Shown: piece by piece, positions 53,887 through 63,088 of the stretch
Numbering within the stretch: the stretch's first letter is position 1
Layout: every line of letters starts with the position of its first letter
From: Pyxidicoccus trucidator
GTDB taxonomy: Bacteria > Myxococcota > Myxococcia > Myxococcales > Myxococcaceae
Direction of reading: 5' to 3'
Assembly (NCBI RefSeq): GCF_010894435.1
Contig: NZ_JAAIXZ010000002.1
Location: 186,001-250,000 of the forward strand
DNA length: 64,000 nucleotides
Made by a program: the position numbers and the translations under genes
The notes under the pieces: generated by a model
Databases searched by the model: none
Told to the model about the DNA's origin: nothing
Seen by the model: only the letters and a program-made list of their open reading frames with translations

Positions 53887-54783
53887 TCAGCGGAACGCCA
53901 GTCCGACGAGTGGGAGGGACACCATGGCCACGGTGGCGGTGATGGCGGCAGCCACGCGGACCACCATGCGCCGCGAGCCGGGCGGCGCGGGCCGTGTCAG
54001 CACCACGCCCAGGGCCGCCAGCGCGGGCAGCAACAGCCACGGGTCCACGCGCAGGCCCACCGCCTCCAGTCCGAGCGGGGCCATCGCCAGCGTGAGCGCA
54101 TTCAGCGCCACGATGCACCACGCGGCGCGCTCACCGCCCACCCGCGCGGGGAGCGTGAGCTTCCGGCTCTCACGGTCGGACGGCTCGTCGGGCAGCGCGG
54201 TGGCGATGGCGCAGGCCAGGTGCGTCGGCAGCAGGCACGCGATGAGCCACCACGGGAAGCGGCCGAGGTCTCCTCCCTGCGCCAGATAGCCGTAGAGCGG
54301 GAGGATGCCGCTCACGCCCACCATCTGCAGGAACTCACCGCCGCCCCGGTAGGACAGCCGCAGCGGCGGATAGCTGTAGGCCCACAGCAGCGCGAGCGCT
54401 CCCATCGCCAGAGGCACGAGCAGTGGCACTCCCCGCGTCACCGCGAGCCCCGTGGACACCGCCAGCAGTCCTCCGGCGCAGACGAGGGCGGCGGTGCCAA
54501 TCGCTCGGGGCGAGAGCCGCCCTTCCACCAGCACGCGAGAGCCGCCGGAGAACAGGGTGGCCGTCTGGTTGCGGCGGTCCGTCTCCTGGTCCGCCCAGTC
54601 GTTGGCGTAGACGATGAAGAGCTGGTCGAGCAGCCCGAAGAGCTGGACGCAGAGCAGCGTCCCCAGGTCCAGCGGGCGCCCCATCAACCGGCTCGCGACG
54701 AACTGTCCGAGTAGCAGCGGGAGCGCGATGTAGGACTGCGAGGGCAGCCGCGAGGCCTGGAGCCAGGCCCTGAGGGCCGTCAT
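53887..54783 (-). CDS. UbiA family prenyltransferase 1
   Basis: A 298-aa protein with eight to nine predicted helices. The two Asp-rich motifs are NDWADQETDR (61-70; NDxxDxxxD) and DEPSDRESRK (199-208; DxxxD), the ion-diphosphate binding sites of UbiA/MenA-type enzymes. The MenA-like segment PPLRLSYRGGGEFLQMVG is also present. It should transfer a prenyl group to an acceptor in the membrane. Its ATG overlaps the stop of the unknown protein upstream (ATGA) and its end is 7 bp from the lycopene cyclase gene, so all four genes form one operon. Whether it makes menaquinone or elongates a carotenoid is unknown. Confidence 0.9.
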   Translation of the reverse strand: MTALRAWLQASRLPSQSYIALPLLLGQFVASRLMGRPLDLGTLLCVQLFGLLDQLFIVYANDWADQETDRRNQTATLFSGGSRVLVEGRLSPRAIGTAALVCAGGLLAVSTGLAVTRGVPLLVPLAMGALALLWAYSYPPLRLSYRGGGEFLQMVGVSGILPLYGYLAQGGDLGRFPWWLIACLLPTHLACAIATALPDEPSDRESRKLTLPARVGGERAAWCIVALNALTLAMAPLGLEAVGLRVDPWLLLPALAALGVVLTRPAPPGSRRMVVRVAAAITATVAMVSLPLVGLAFR

Positions 54784-55505
54784 GTCGGGCTCCCGCGTGA
54801 CAGCCCCAGCCGACGCGCGGCCTCCGTGCGCAGGTCGGCGAAGGGCCGGTCCCACCGGGGTTCTCCGTCCTGGCGCCACGCCTTCACCGGGATGAGGTCC
54901 TCCCGGGCAAGTGCCTCGTGGAGTCGCGCTTCCTCGTCGGGCTCCCGTGAGAAGCCGAAGGGATTGCGGAACTCCGTGCCCCGCAGCCGCGAGTACTTCT
55001 CATCGTTGCTGGCGACGAGGGCGAGCAGCTCCCCCCGACGGCCTTCGAGGTATTCGAGGAAGGACGCATCGAAGGGGCGAATGGTGGCGCGTTGGGCGGG
55101 CTCGCGCGTCACCCAGCGGGCCCAGTCGTAGCCGAAGAGGAAGTCATGCGCGTAGCGGAAGCGCAGCGTGGAGCGGGCGCCGAAGCCGTGGCACAGCCGC
55201 ACCACCCGGTGCGTGAAGGCCTCCATGTCGGTGGGCTCCCCGGCATCCCACAGGCAGCGGGCCGGGTACTCCAGGTCCCAGAAGATGTTCTCCGGGAAGT
55301 CCGCCGCGAGCGCCTCGACGATGTCGCAGAGGCCTTCCGTGAAGGCCCGCAGCCGTGCCTCGTCACCCTGACCTTCCGTCACCCGCTCGGCCAGCTCGCG
55401 AGGCGTGGGCGCGCGAGCCCGGTCCGGCGCGAGCGAGGCCCGGGCACCGAGCAGCGGCTCCAGTCGCTCCAGCCGGGCGACCAGCTCGTTCTCGAGCCGC
55501 CTCAT
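54780..55505 (-). CDS. Unknown protein, 241 aa, between two prenyltransferase genes
   Basis: MRRLENELVARLERLEPLLG starts this soluble protein; the start overlaps the stop of the second UbiA gene and its stop overlaps the start of the first. It is Trp/Phe-rich with AADFPENIFWDLEYPARCLW and LRFRYAHDFLFGYDWARWVT, patterns I do not recognise. No signal peptide, no membrane segment, no metal motif that stands out. Its position as the middle gene of a four-gene coupled operon makes a role in the same pathway likely, perhaps as a chaperone or carrier for a hydrophobic intermediate. Confidence 0.7.
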   Translation of the reverse strand: MRRLENELVARLERLEPLLGARASLAPDRARAPTPRELAERVTEGQGDEARLRAFTEGLCDIVEALAADFPENIFWDLEYPARCLWDAGEPTDMEAFTHRVVRLCHGFGARSTLRFRYAHDFLFGYDWARWVTREPAQRATIRPFDASFLEYLEGRRGELLALVASNDEKYSRLRGTEFRNPFGFSREPDEEARLHEALAREDLIPVKAWRQDGEPRWDRPFADLRTEAARRLGLSRGSPT

Positions 55506-56461
55506 GCCGACGCTCCGAGCGGGCCCAGGCCGCCGAGCAGGAGCAGGCCGCACAGGGCGAGCGTCCCCCACCAGATGGCCCGGTGCAGCTCCAGCTTGTA
55601 TGCGGACTGCGCGCCAAAGGCATTCGTCACCGCGCCCGGGCTGCGCTTCCAGGCACGGGCGGCGAAGCACAGCACCACCGCGGCAGCGGGGACGACGGTG
55701 ACGAAGCGCGGTGCCTCGCGAGCCATCCAGGGCGCCGCGAGCCAGAGGAGCGCGCCCAGCACCAGCAGGGCCTCCGCGCCCCGACGCGCCGCCGCGTTGC
55801 CCCGGAGCGAAGCCCAGGTGCGCTTGCCTCCGGCGCGGTCGCTCTCCTCGTCGGACAGGCCGCTGGCCAGGGCGCTCGACAGAGACATCGCGAGCAGCCC
55901 CGGCCACAGCGCCACGAGCCCGGCGGGAGCCCACTGCCCGCACTGCGCATAGGCATGGAGCGCGGGGAGCACACCTCCGACGCCCACCATCTCCAGCAGC
56001 TCGCCGCCGCCCCGGTAGTTGAGGCGCAGCGGCGGCAGCGTGTAGGCGATGAAGACGAACAGGGCCAGCGCGGCGAGGGGCAGCAGCAACGGCCGTTCCA
56101 GCGCGGGGCCCGCCACGGCGGCCACCAGCAGCGCCACGACTCCGGCGCCAAGTCCGGCGGCGAGCAGGGCGCCCGCGGGGAGGATGCCGTCCGGAATCGT
56201 CTTGGGCGAGCCGGCCTGGGGGAACATGCGGCGCTTGAGCGTGTCCACCGGGCGGTCGCCCCAGTCATTGAGCAGGACGATGAAGGCGACGTCCGCCAGC
56301 ATCCACAGCACGCCGAAGGTGAGCGCTCCCACGGAGATGCCACCCGCGTGGGCGGCACCTACGGCCTGCCCGAGGAGTGCGGGGACGAACACTTTCGGCC
56401 AGCTCGCGGGCTTGAGGGCGTACCACCACCGCTCACCTGGGCCCATTGACTCGACGCGCAT
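55502..56461 (-). CDS. UbiA family prenyltransferase 2
   Basis: Start 56461 has GGGGAG about 8 bases upstream. The 319-aa protein has about nine helices. The first motif is NDWGDRPVD (65-73) and the second is DEESDRAGGKR (204-214); the MenA-like PPLRLNYRGGGELLEMVG lies between. It is related to the first UbiA protein but clearly distinct, so the operon has two different prenyl-transfer enzymes rather than a recent duplicate. It is the first gene of the operon; upstream, 50 bp away, a glycosyltransferase gene ends in the same orientation. Confidence 0.9.
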   Translation of the reverse strand: MRVESMGPGERWWYALKPASWPKVFVPALLGQAVGAAHAGGISVGALTFGVLWMLADVAFIVLLNDWGDRPVDTLKRRMFPQAGSPKTIPDGILPAGALLAAGLGAGVVALLVAAVAGPALERPLLLPLAALALFVFIAYTLPPLRLNYRGGGELLEMVGVGGVLPALHAYAQCGQWAPAGLVALWPGLLAMSLSSALASGLSDEESDRAGGKRTWASLRGNAAARRGAEALLVLGALLWLAAPWMAREAPRFVTVVPAAAVVLCFAARAWKRSPGAVTNAFGAQSAYKLELHRAIWWGTLALCGLLLLGGLGPLGASA

Positions 56462-56511
56462 GTGTCCGCTCTCTCCCCGACGTCGAAGGTTCTGCCTCCT
56501 GAGGGGCAGCG

Positions 56512-57906
56512 TCAATGCTTCAGGCCCCACAACCGCCACACCCAGAACCGATGCAGCGGGCGCCCCTGGTAGCCGCTGACCAGCTCCACCGCGTCGCTCA
56601 TGGCGGTGAAGCGGTCCGTCAGCTCGTCGGGCGGTCCCGGGCCTCCCTCCTCCATCACCCACAGCACCTCCTGCCCGGGCGTGAGCGCGGGCGGCGGCCA
56701 CAGGTCGTACTGGCTGAACCTCGCCGGCGGGCCCGTGTGCGTGACGGCGCCCGCGTAGTAGGCCACCTGCGAGGCGAGCTGGTAGTCGGGCGCGTAGATG
56801 GCGGCCACGTTGCGTGCTTCCAGGCCGGGGAACAGTCGCTCAGGCGTGGCCAGCTCGCGCAGCACGCTCCAGCCATGCGTGCGCCAGAGCACCGTGTCGC
56901 GCTGCTCGACGCGCAGCACCGGGAAGAACACATGCGAGCCCACCGCCAGCACCACCGCCAGTCCCGAGACCGCGACGGCCCGCTGCCACACCGGGCGCAT
57001 GCCGGCCACGCCCACGCACGCGGCCACGTAGGCCGCCGCCGGCCAGTTGGCCTCGCCCGGCGTGCGCGCCGCCGCGTAACCGAAGAAGAGCAGCGGCACC
57101 GCCGCCGCCATGCGCAGCAGGAACTGCTCGCGGGGCCCTCGCACCGCGTACACCAGGGCGACGGGGAACAGCACCGGCCCGCCGAGCGCGAGCTGCCCCG
57201 CGAGGTACTGGCCGAAGCTGGCCCAGCCGCCGCGCCCGCCGAAGCCGTGGCGGAGCTGGAAGAGGAAGCCCACCCACTCGTGCCGTGCGTTCCACAGCAC
57301 CACCGGGACGAAGCACAGCAGGGCCAGCGCTCCGGTGAGCCAGGCCCCCCAGGGCAGCCTCCGCGCCCGCGCCGCCGTAGCGAGGAAGACCAGCCCCAGC
57401 AGCACCGCCGGATACTTCGACAGCAGCGCCAGCCCGCAGGCCAGCCCCGCCCAGACCCAGCGCTCGCGCCACAGCGCCCACAGCGCCAGCGTCCAGAAGA
57501 GCAGCAGCGGCGAGTCGGGCGTGGCCCACACCCCGGCCACCACGCCGGCCGGCACCACGCTCCACAGCGCCGCCGCGCGCCAGGCCACCTCGCGGTTGCC
57601 ATACACGTCGCGCGCCAGGCCCCACACCGCGGCCACCGTGCCCGCGCCACACAGCAGGGCCGTGCCCCGAAGGCCCAGCGCGGCGATGAGCCACGCCACC
57701 ATGGGGGGATGGTCGTAGTAGCCCCACGCGAGGTGCCGGGCCCATTGCCAGTAGTACGCCGTGTCGAAGTAGACGTCCGTGCCCAGGGACAGGGCGAGCC
57801 TGGCCACCATCGCCACGCCAAGCAGGGCGAGGCATGCCTTCATGCCAGGGCCAGCAGCGAGGGAGGGCGCAGGGGAGGGGGACGGCGTGCTCACGCCTTT
57901 GGACAA
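56512..57906 (-). CDS. ArnT/PMT-type GT39 glycosyltransferase
   Basis: A 464-aa multi-span protein (PMT_2 fold). The catalytic loop is FDTAYYWQWARHLAWGYYDH, with the acidic residue and aromatic-rich pattern of undecaprenyl-phosphate sugar transferases. After ~10 helices, the C-terminal half ends in a soluble domain (YDLWPPPALTPGQEVLWVME). These enzymes transfer sugar from a polyprenyl-phosphate donor to lipids or proteins at the outer face of the membrane. The start is uncertain: it begins at TTG 57906 with no SD, while GTG and ATG 57843 alternatives exist. It lies just upstream of the UbiA operon, in the same orientation. Confidence 0.88.
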   Translation of the reverse strand: MSKGVSTPSPSPAPSLAAGPGMKACLALLGVAMVARLALSLGTDVYFDTAYYWQWARHLAWGYYDHPPMVAWLIAALGLRGTALLCGAGTVAAVWGLARDVYGNREVAWRAAALWSVVPAGVVAGVWATPDSPLLLFWTLALWALWRERWVWAGLACGLALLSKYPAVLLGLVFLATAARARRLPWGAWLTGALALLCFVPVVLWNARHEWVGFLFQLRHGFGGRGGWASFGQYLAGQLALGGPVLFPVALVYAVRGPREQFLLRMAAAVPLLFFGYAAARTPGEANWPAAAYVAACVGVAGMRPVWQRAVAVSGLAVVLAVGSHVFFPVLRVEQRDTVLWRTHGWSVLRELATPERLFPGLEARNVAAIYAPDYQLASQVAYYAGAVTHTGPPARFSQYDLWPPPALTPGQEVLWVMEEGGPGPPDELTDRFTAMSDAVELVSGYQGRPLHRFWVWRLWGLKH

Positions 57907-58011
57907 AGCGCACCGGGCGCCCGTTGGCCAGCGGAGTGTTACGTCCTTTGAGCTTGCTCGCCCTCCGAGTGCCTCCTATCTCCGAGGGAGGCCCCCTTCC
58001 CCGGAGTTTCC

Positions 58012-60105
58012 ATGGCCGCCCACCCTCCGCCTTCCGGCCCCACCAACCGCCTGGGCCAGGAGCCCTCGCCGTACCTGCGGCAGCACGCCCACAACCCCGT
58101 GGACTGGTTCCCCTGGGGCGAGGAGGCGCTCGCGCGGGCGAAGGCCGAGGGCAAGCCCATCCTGCTGTCGGTGGGCTACTCCGCGTGTCACTGGTGTCAC
58201 GTCATGGCGCACGAGTCGTTCGAGTCGCCCGAGACGGCCCGGCTGATGAACGACGGGTTCATCAACATCAAGGTGGACCGCGAGGAGCGCCCGGACCTGG
58301 ACCAGCTCTACCAGGGCGTGGTGCAGCTCATGGGGCAGGGTGGAGGCTGGCCGCTCACGGTGTTCCTCACGCCGGACCTGAAGCCCTTCTATGGAGGCAC
58401 CTACTTCCCGCCGGAGGACAGGTACGGACGGCCCGGCTTCCCCCGGCTGCTGGCCTCGCTGCACGACGCGTGGGTGAACAAGCAGTCGGAGGTCCAGCAC
58501 CAGTCCAGGCTCTTCGAGGAAGGCCTGGGCGAGCTGGCCGCATACGGCCTGGATGCCGCGCCCGGAGCCCTGTCCGCCGAGGACGTGGTGGCCCTGGGCC
58601 GGGGCATGGCGCAGCAGGTGGACCCGGTGCACGGTGGCTTCGGCGGCGCGCCCAAGTTCCCCAACCCGATGAACCTCTCGCTGATGCTGCGCGCGTGGCG
58701 TCGCGGCGGCGGGGCGCCCTTGAAGGACGGGGTGTTCCGCACGCTGGAGCGCATGGCGCTGGGCGGTATCTACGACCAGCTCGGCGGAGGCTTCCACCGG
58801 TACTCCGTGGATGAGCGGTGGTTGGTGCCGCACTTCGAGAAGATGCTCTACGACAACGCGCAGCTCCTGCACCTGTACGCGGAGGCGCAGCAGGTGGAGC
58901 CCCGGCCGCTGTGGCGCAAGGTGGTGGAAGAGACGGTGGAGTACGTCCGGCGCGAGATGACCGACGCGGGCGGCGCCTTCTACGCGGCACAGGACGCGGA
59001 CAGCGAGGGCGAGGAGGGGAAGTTCTTCGTCTGGCGCCCCGAGGAAATCCAGGCGGCGCTTCCCCCGGCGCGCGCGGAGCTGGTGCTGCGTCACTTCCGC
59101 GTCACGCCGCCCGGCAACTTCGAGCACGGCACGACGGTGCTGGAGGTGGCGGTGCCGGCGGCGGAGCTGGCGCGCGAGCGCGGGCTTCCGGTGGAGGAGG
59201 TGGCGCGGGAGCTGGCCGCCGCCCGGCAGGCCCTCTTCACGGTGCGCGAGCAGCGGGTGAAGCCGGGGCGGGACGACAAGCTCCTCTCGGGGTGGAACGG
59301 GCTGATGATTCGAGGGCTGGCGCTCGCCGCGCGCGTCTTCGAGCGTCCGGAGTGGGCGAGGCAGGCGGCCGCCGCGGCGGACTTCGTGCTCGGGAGGATG
59401 TGGGACGGGGCGCGGCTGGCGCGCTCGTACCAGGAGGGGCAGGCGCGCATCGACGGCTTCCTGGAGGACTATGGGAATCTGGCCTCGGGGCTGACGGCGC
59501 TCTACCAGGCCACCTTCGAGGTGAAATACCTGGAGGCGGCGGAGGCCCTGGCCCGGCGCGCGGTGGAGCTGTTCTGGGACGCGGAGAAGGCGGCGTATCT
59601 CACCGCGCCTCGGGGGCAGAAGGACCTGGTGGTGGCGACGTATGGCCTCTTCGACAACGCCTTCCCCTCGGGCGCCTCCACGCTGACGGAGGCCCAGGTG
59701 GAGCTGGCTGCTCTCACCGGAGAGAAGCGACACCTGGAGCTGCCGGAGAAGTACGTGGGGCGGATGCGCGAGGGGCTGGTGAAGAACGCCATGGGCTACG
59801 GCTACCTGGGGCTCGCGGCGGACTCATTGCTGGACGGTGCGGCCGGCGTCACCTTCTCCGGCACGCGTGAGGCGGTGGCGCCGCTGCTGGCCGCCGCGAA
59901 CCGCGTGTACTCGCCCACCTTCGCCTTTGGTTGGAGGGAGCCGGGGACAGCGGTGCCGCCGCTGCTGAAGGAAGTCTTCGAGGGCCGCGAGCCGGTGGGT
60001 GGCAGGGCCGCGGCTTACCTGTGCCGCGGCTTCGTCTGCGAGCGGCCCCTCACCGACGCGGAGGCCCTGGCCCGGCGGTTGGTGGCGGCGCCGGGCGGAG
60101 CTTGA
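58012..60105 (+). CDS. YyaL/DUF255 thioredoxin-fold plus (alpha/alpha)6-barrel protein
   Basis: A 697-aa protein of the DUF255/SSP411 family. The N-terminal thioredoxin-like domain starts [20 protein letters not shown] and carries the [15 protein letters not shown] motif (CxxC variant CHWC). [20 protein letters not shown] and [12 protein letters not shown] are family hallmarks. The rest is a helical barrel resembling N-acylglucosamine 2-epimerase/glycosidase folds ([20 protein letters not shown]). Function unknown in bacteria; the fold suggests sugar or thiol chemistry. No signal peptide. Convergent with the deacetylase gene 16 bp later. Confidence 0.93.
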   Translation: MAAHPPPSGPTNRLGQEPSPYLRQHAHNPVDWFPWGEEALARAKAEGKPILLSVGYSACHWCHVMAHESFESPETARLMNDGFINIKVDREERPDLDQLYQGVVQLMGQGGGWPLTVFLTPDLKPFYGGTYFPPEDRYGRPGFPRLLASLHDAWVNKQSEVQHQSRLFEEGLGELAAYGLDAAPGALSAEDVVALGRGMAQQVDPVHGGFGGAPKFPNPMNLSLMLRAWRRGGGAPLKDGVFRTLERMALGGIYDQLGGGFHRYSVDERWLVPHFEKMLYDNAQLLHLYAEAQQVEPRPLWRKVVEETVEYVRREMTDAGGAFYAAQDADSEGEEGKFFVWRPEEIQAALPPARAELVLRHFRVTPPGNFEHGTTVLEVAVPAAELARERGLPVEEVARELAAARQALFTVREQRVKPGRDDKLLSGWNGLMIRGLALAARVFERPEWARQAAAAADFVLGRMWDGARLARSYQEGQARIDGFLEDYGNLASGLTALYQATFEVKYLEAAEALARRAVELFWDAEKAAYLTAPRGQKDLVVATYGLFDNAFPSGASTLTEAQVELAALTGEKRHLELPEKYVGRMREGLVKNAMGYGYLGLAADSLLDGAAGVTFSGTREAVAPLLAAANRVYSPTFAFGWREPGTAVPPLLKEVFEGREPVGGRAAAYLCRGFVCERPLTDAEALARRLVAAPGGA

Positions 60106-60121
60106 GTACGGGGCCACGCGC

Positions 60122-61444
60122 TCAAGGTGAGACGGAGGCCTCGGCTTCCGCCTCCTCGGTGCGCCGGTAGTCCTCTCGGAGCATGGTCGGCGCGTCGACG
60201 TCGGTGAGCATGAACTCGTCCACGGTGAGGGTGCCCACCCGGTCCAGCGCCATGCCCAGGCTGAGCCGGCGGGCCGCGCTGGGGGCTCCGGGCGTCGTCC
60301 ACTCGGCCCGGGTGTAGCTGCTGGCGGCCGGCAGCAGGGGGCCCTGGGTCCAGTAGTCCCAGACGCCCGCGCTGTCGCGGTAGTACGCCTTGAACCGCAC
60401 CTGCGTGGTGGACTTGTACCAGGCGGAGATGCGGTAGCGGTGGCCGGTGGTCGCCGCGGGGGAGCACGTGCCGCTGTCCTGCAGGCTGATGAGCTTGCGG
60501 TCGCCGCTGGAGTAGCTGGTGATGCGCACCTGCTGCGCCCAGCTCCCGTTGTGGGCGTCCGAGGTCCGCGTCCACGTGAAGGTGTTGGTGCCGAAGCCGC
60601 CGCGCTGCCAGCAGTCCGGTGTCCCGTCGCCGTTGCTGTCCGTCTCCAGCGATGGGTTCTGGAAGAGCTGCGACGGGGCCACGACCGGCGGCCAGCTGAC
60701 GGGAGGCTTCAGCGTTCCTCCGATGACCGTGTCCATCAGGGCGACGGTGGTGCCTCGGGAGACGCGGGGGGCCAGCCAGTCCAGGAACGCGGTGAGGTTG
60801 GCCGGGGAGATGGAGTACTGCTGGGGCGGGTCGCACGGGGCGCAGATGTGGTGGAACACGATGGGCACCCATCCTCCGCTGGAGTTCTCCGCGTTGAGCA
60901 CCCAGGCCTTGAGGGTGTCGAGCGTGGTGGTGTTCTGCACGGAGCCGTGGGTGCGAATCGCGTAGGCGTCCGCGGGAGGCACGGGCTCGCCATACGGGTT
61001 GCTGCTGCTGCCACCAGGCGAGCGCAGGCCGCCGCTCTCCCGGGCCGAGTTGTAGTTGCAGTCGATGACGACCTGCCGCGTGAAGGAGTCCTTGTCGCCA
61101 AACGGGTAGGCGAAGGACGTCACCCGGAAGCCGGCGTTGAGCAGGGCCACCCGGTCATTGCAGATCTCCTTCCGCTGGTCGTCCGCGGAGAGCGTGGTGA
61201 GGCGCGGGTGGGTCAGCGTGTGGCCGCCAATCTCATGCCCGGCGTCCCGGAGGGCGCGCACCTGGTCGAGCGTGAGGCGGCCGGACATGCCCAGCCTGGC
61301 GCTGTTGATGAAGAAGGTGCCGCGCATGCCTCGTGCTTCGAGCATGGACGCGGCCTGGAGTTGACTGGAAAGACAGTCATCGAAGTTCAGCGAGACGATG
61401 ACCTGGCCTGGCGCGAGCGCCTTGCCGAGAGTTGTGGTTCCCAT
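60122..61444 (-). CDS. Polysaccharide deacetylase (NodB) with a carbohydrate-binding-like C-terminus
   Basis: ATG 61444 has GAGGGGGG upstream and gives 440 aa; it starts MGTTTLGKALAPGQVIVSLN and shows no signal peptide. A longer frame to 61630 has no convincing leader either. The NodB domain contains SLNFDDCLSSQLQ, IGGHTLTHPRLTTLSADDQR (His pair) and SFAYPFGDKDSFTR, which match the metal and catalytic blocks. The C-terminal ~170 residues (LFQNPSLETDSNGDGTPDCW; GHRYRISAWYKSTTQVRFKA) look like a beta-sandwich CBM. It would deacetylate a polysaccharide. Whether it is exported is uncertain. Confidence 0.87.
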   Translation of the reverse strand: MGTTTLGKALAPGQVIVSLNFDDCLSSQLQAASMLEARGMRGTFFINSARLGMSGRLTLDQVRALRDAGHEIGGHTLTHPRLTTLSADDQRKEICNDRVALLNAGFRVTSFAYPFGDKDSFTRQVVIDCNYNSARESGGLRSPGGSSSNPYGEPVPPADAYAIRTHGSVQNTTTLDTLKAWVLNAENSSGGWVPIVFHHICAPCDPPQQYSISPANLTAFLDWLAPRVSRGTTVALMDTVIGGTLKPPVSWPPVVAPSQLFQNPSLETDSNGDGTPDCWQRGGFGTNTFTWTRTSDAHNGSWAQQVRITSYSSGDRKLISLQDSGTCSPAATTGHRYRISAWYKSTTQVRFKAYYRDSAGVWDYWTQGPLLPAASSYTRAEWTTPGAPSAARRLSLGMALDRVGTLTVDEFMLTDVDAPTMLREDYRRTEEAEAEASVSP

Positions 61445-61630
61445 GGTGCCCCCCTCTGGATGGCGGATGTCACGACAGCCCACCGCGCCGGAGGCACGGG
61501 CCACCCGCGCGGGGGCCACAGGACAAAGCTGGGCACGAGGGGGGCCCGTGACGGGGAGGAGGCAGAGCGGGGCAGGCCCCCACGCCAGAAGGGCCGCGCA
61601 CCCTGCGCGGCAGGAAGGGCGCAAACGCAC

Positions 61631-61668
61631 GCGGGGCGCGGAAGGCCCGTTCAGGCCCCGCGCCCCGC
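61631..61668 (-). terminator. Long hairpin after the lipoprotein gene
   Basis: GCGGGGCGCGG and CCGCGCCCCGC form an 11-bp stem around an inner GGCC/GGCC stem, 27 bp from the stop of the leftward gene at 61696. The remaining 61445-61695 gap has no gene. Confidence 0.6.
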
Positions 61669-61695
61669 GGTGTCACTCACGTGGAGGGGTGAGGA

Positions 61696-62949
61696 CTAGA
61701 ACAGCCGGATGGTGTCTTCCTGGCCACCCGCGCGCACGTTGCGCAGCGGCTGGGCGTTGCCGTACACGTTGGCCTCGGTGCAGGCCCCCAGCGCGCCGAT
61801 GTAGCGCGCCTGGATGGTGTCCGCCGCGCCGCGCGGGCGCACGATGATGCCGCTGAAGCTCACCAGCGTGTTGCGGTCATCGGCGTCGAACGGCGTCTCC
61901 GGCTGCTTGAAGCCCACCGTCAGCGTCAGGCCGTCCGCGGACACCTCGGCGGTGGCCGTCTCGGAGGCGTTGTTGTTCGCCTGGTTCGGCACGAAGCGGC
62001 CCATGTTGCCGTCGGCGTCACGGTCCGCGGTGAGCAGCGTGGCCACCTGGCAGTCCGCCGTCCCCGGCGCGAGCTCCACCGGCCGGTTGAAGGTGACCAC
62101 CAGCTTGCCGTCACGCCCCAGCAGCGCGTCCGGGTCGTCCACGTTGGAGAACACGGCGTAGAAGTTCTGGTCCGTCGTGCCAGGGCTGGTGACGGACATG
62201 GCCTGCTCCGACTGGCTCATGCCCGCGACGATGTCCGACTGGCCCGACAGCACGCGGCCGTCGACCGCGCCGTTGAGCACCGCCTCGCAGTGGTACGAGG
62301 CGCCGTTGACGAGCTGCGCGCCCGGGATGACCGCGACGCCGTTGGCGTCCGTGGTCGCGCTCACCGTGGTGCTGCCCGTGGCCTCCGGCGGCAGGAAGTT
62401 GCCCGCCGTCTGCAGCGCGTTGCCCTGCTCCAGCCGGTACTGGCAGTTCACCTTCACGTCCGGCACCGCGCGGCCGTTCAGGTTCACCAGGAAGCGGTAG
62501 TCCACCGCGAAGCCCGTGGGGAACACGCGGAGGTTGACCACCTCCTGCGCGCTCTCCTGCTCGATTTCCTCGTGCCAGGTCTGCATGGTGTACCGGCCCA
62601 TGAACCGCTCGTAGCCCGGCGTCTGCACGAAGATGGGGAACTCCTCACCCAGGGGAATTCCTTCAATCTGGTAGCAACCGTCCGCCTCGATGCTGTTCTC
62701 CTGCGACAGGTCGCCCTCGCCACAGGGCTTCGCCCGGCGGAACTCGCCCTGGATGACGGCGTACACCTGGGACTTCGACTCGTCGTCGTCGTCGATGTTG
62801 TTCTTGGCGTCGTCGGCCTTGAAGAAGTTCAGGCGCTGGCCGCTCTGGCCGTCCACCACGAACCCGACAATGCGACCCTCACCGCTGTTGCTGCATCCCG
62901 TGATTGCCGCGAGCGAAAGCACCGCGAACGCCGTCTTCAGCTTCTGCAT
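61696..62949 (-). CDS. Lipoprotein of unknown function with beta-sandwich repeats
   Basis: Start 62949 encodes MQKLKTAFAVLSLAAITGC, a lipoprotein signal with lipobox ITGC; a GGGG-rich SD precedes it. The 417-aa protein has two carboxypeptidase-regulatory-like (Ig-type) beta segments (EGRIVGFVVDGQSGQRLNFF; VDYRFLVNLNGRAVPDVKVN). The acidic NNIDDDDESKSQ run near the N-terminus may bind calcium. No catalytic motif. It is likely a surface or periplasmic structural lipoprotein. The gene ends at a strong hairpin. Confidence 0.75.
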   Translation of the reverse strand: MQKLKTAFAVLSLAAITGCSNSGEGRIVGFVVDGQSGQRLNFFKADDAKNNIDDDDESKSQVYAVIQGEFRRAKPCGEGDLSQENSIEADGCYQIEGIPLGEEFPIFVQTPGYERFMGRYTMQTWHEEIEQESAQEVVNLRVFPTGFAVDYRFLVNLNGRAVPDVKVNCQYRLEQGNALQTAGNFLPPEATGSTTVSATTDANGVAVIPGAQLVNGASYHCEAVLNGAVDGRVLSGQSDIVAGMSQSEQAMSVTSPGTTDQNFYAVFSNVDDPDALLGRDGKLVVTFNRPVELAPGTADCQVATLLTADRDADGNMGRFVPNQANNNASETATAEVSADGLTLTVGFKQPETPFDADDRNTLVSFSGIIVRPRGAADTIQARYIGALGACTEANVYGNAQPLRNVRAGGQEDTIRLF

Positions 62950-63088
62950 GGATTTGACCCCCCTCAGGTTGGTTGAGGCGGGCCGCTGAATAGTCGAAGT
63001 CGCGGTGGCTGAACAGTGGGCTGTCGGACGGGGCGCGAGCACCCCAGGGCCGTTGCCACCCACCAAGGCGCTCAGCGCGTGCCGGCGC

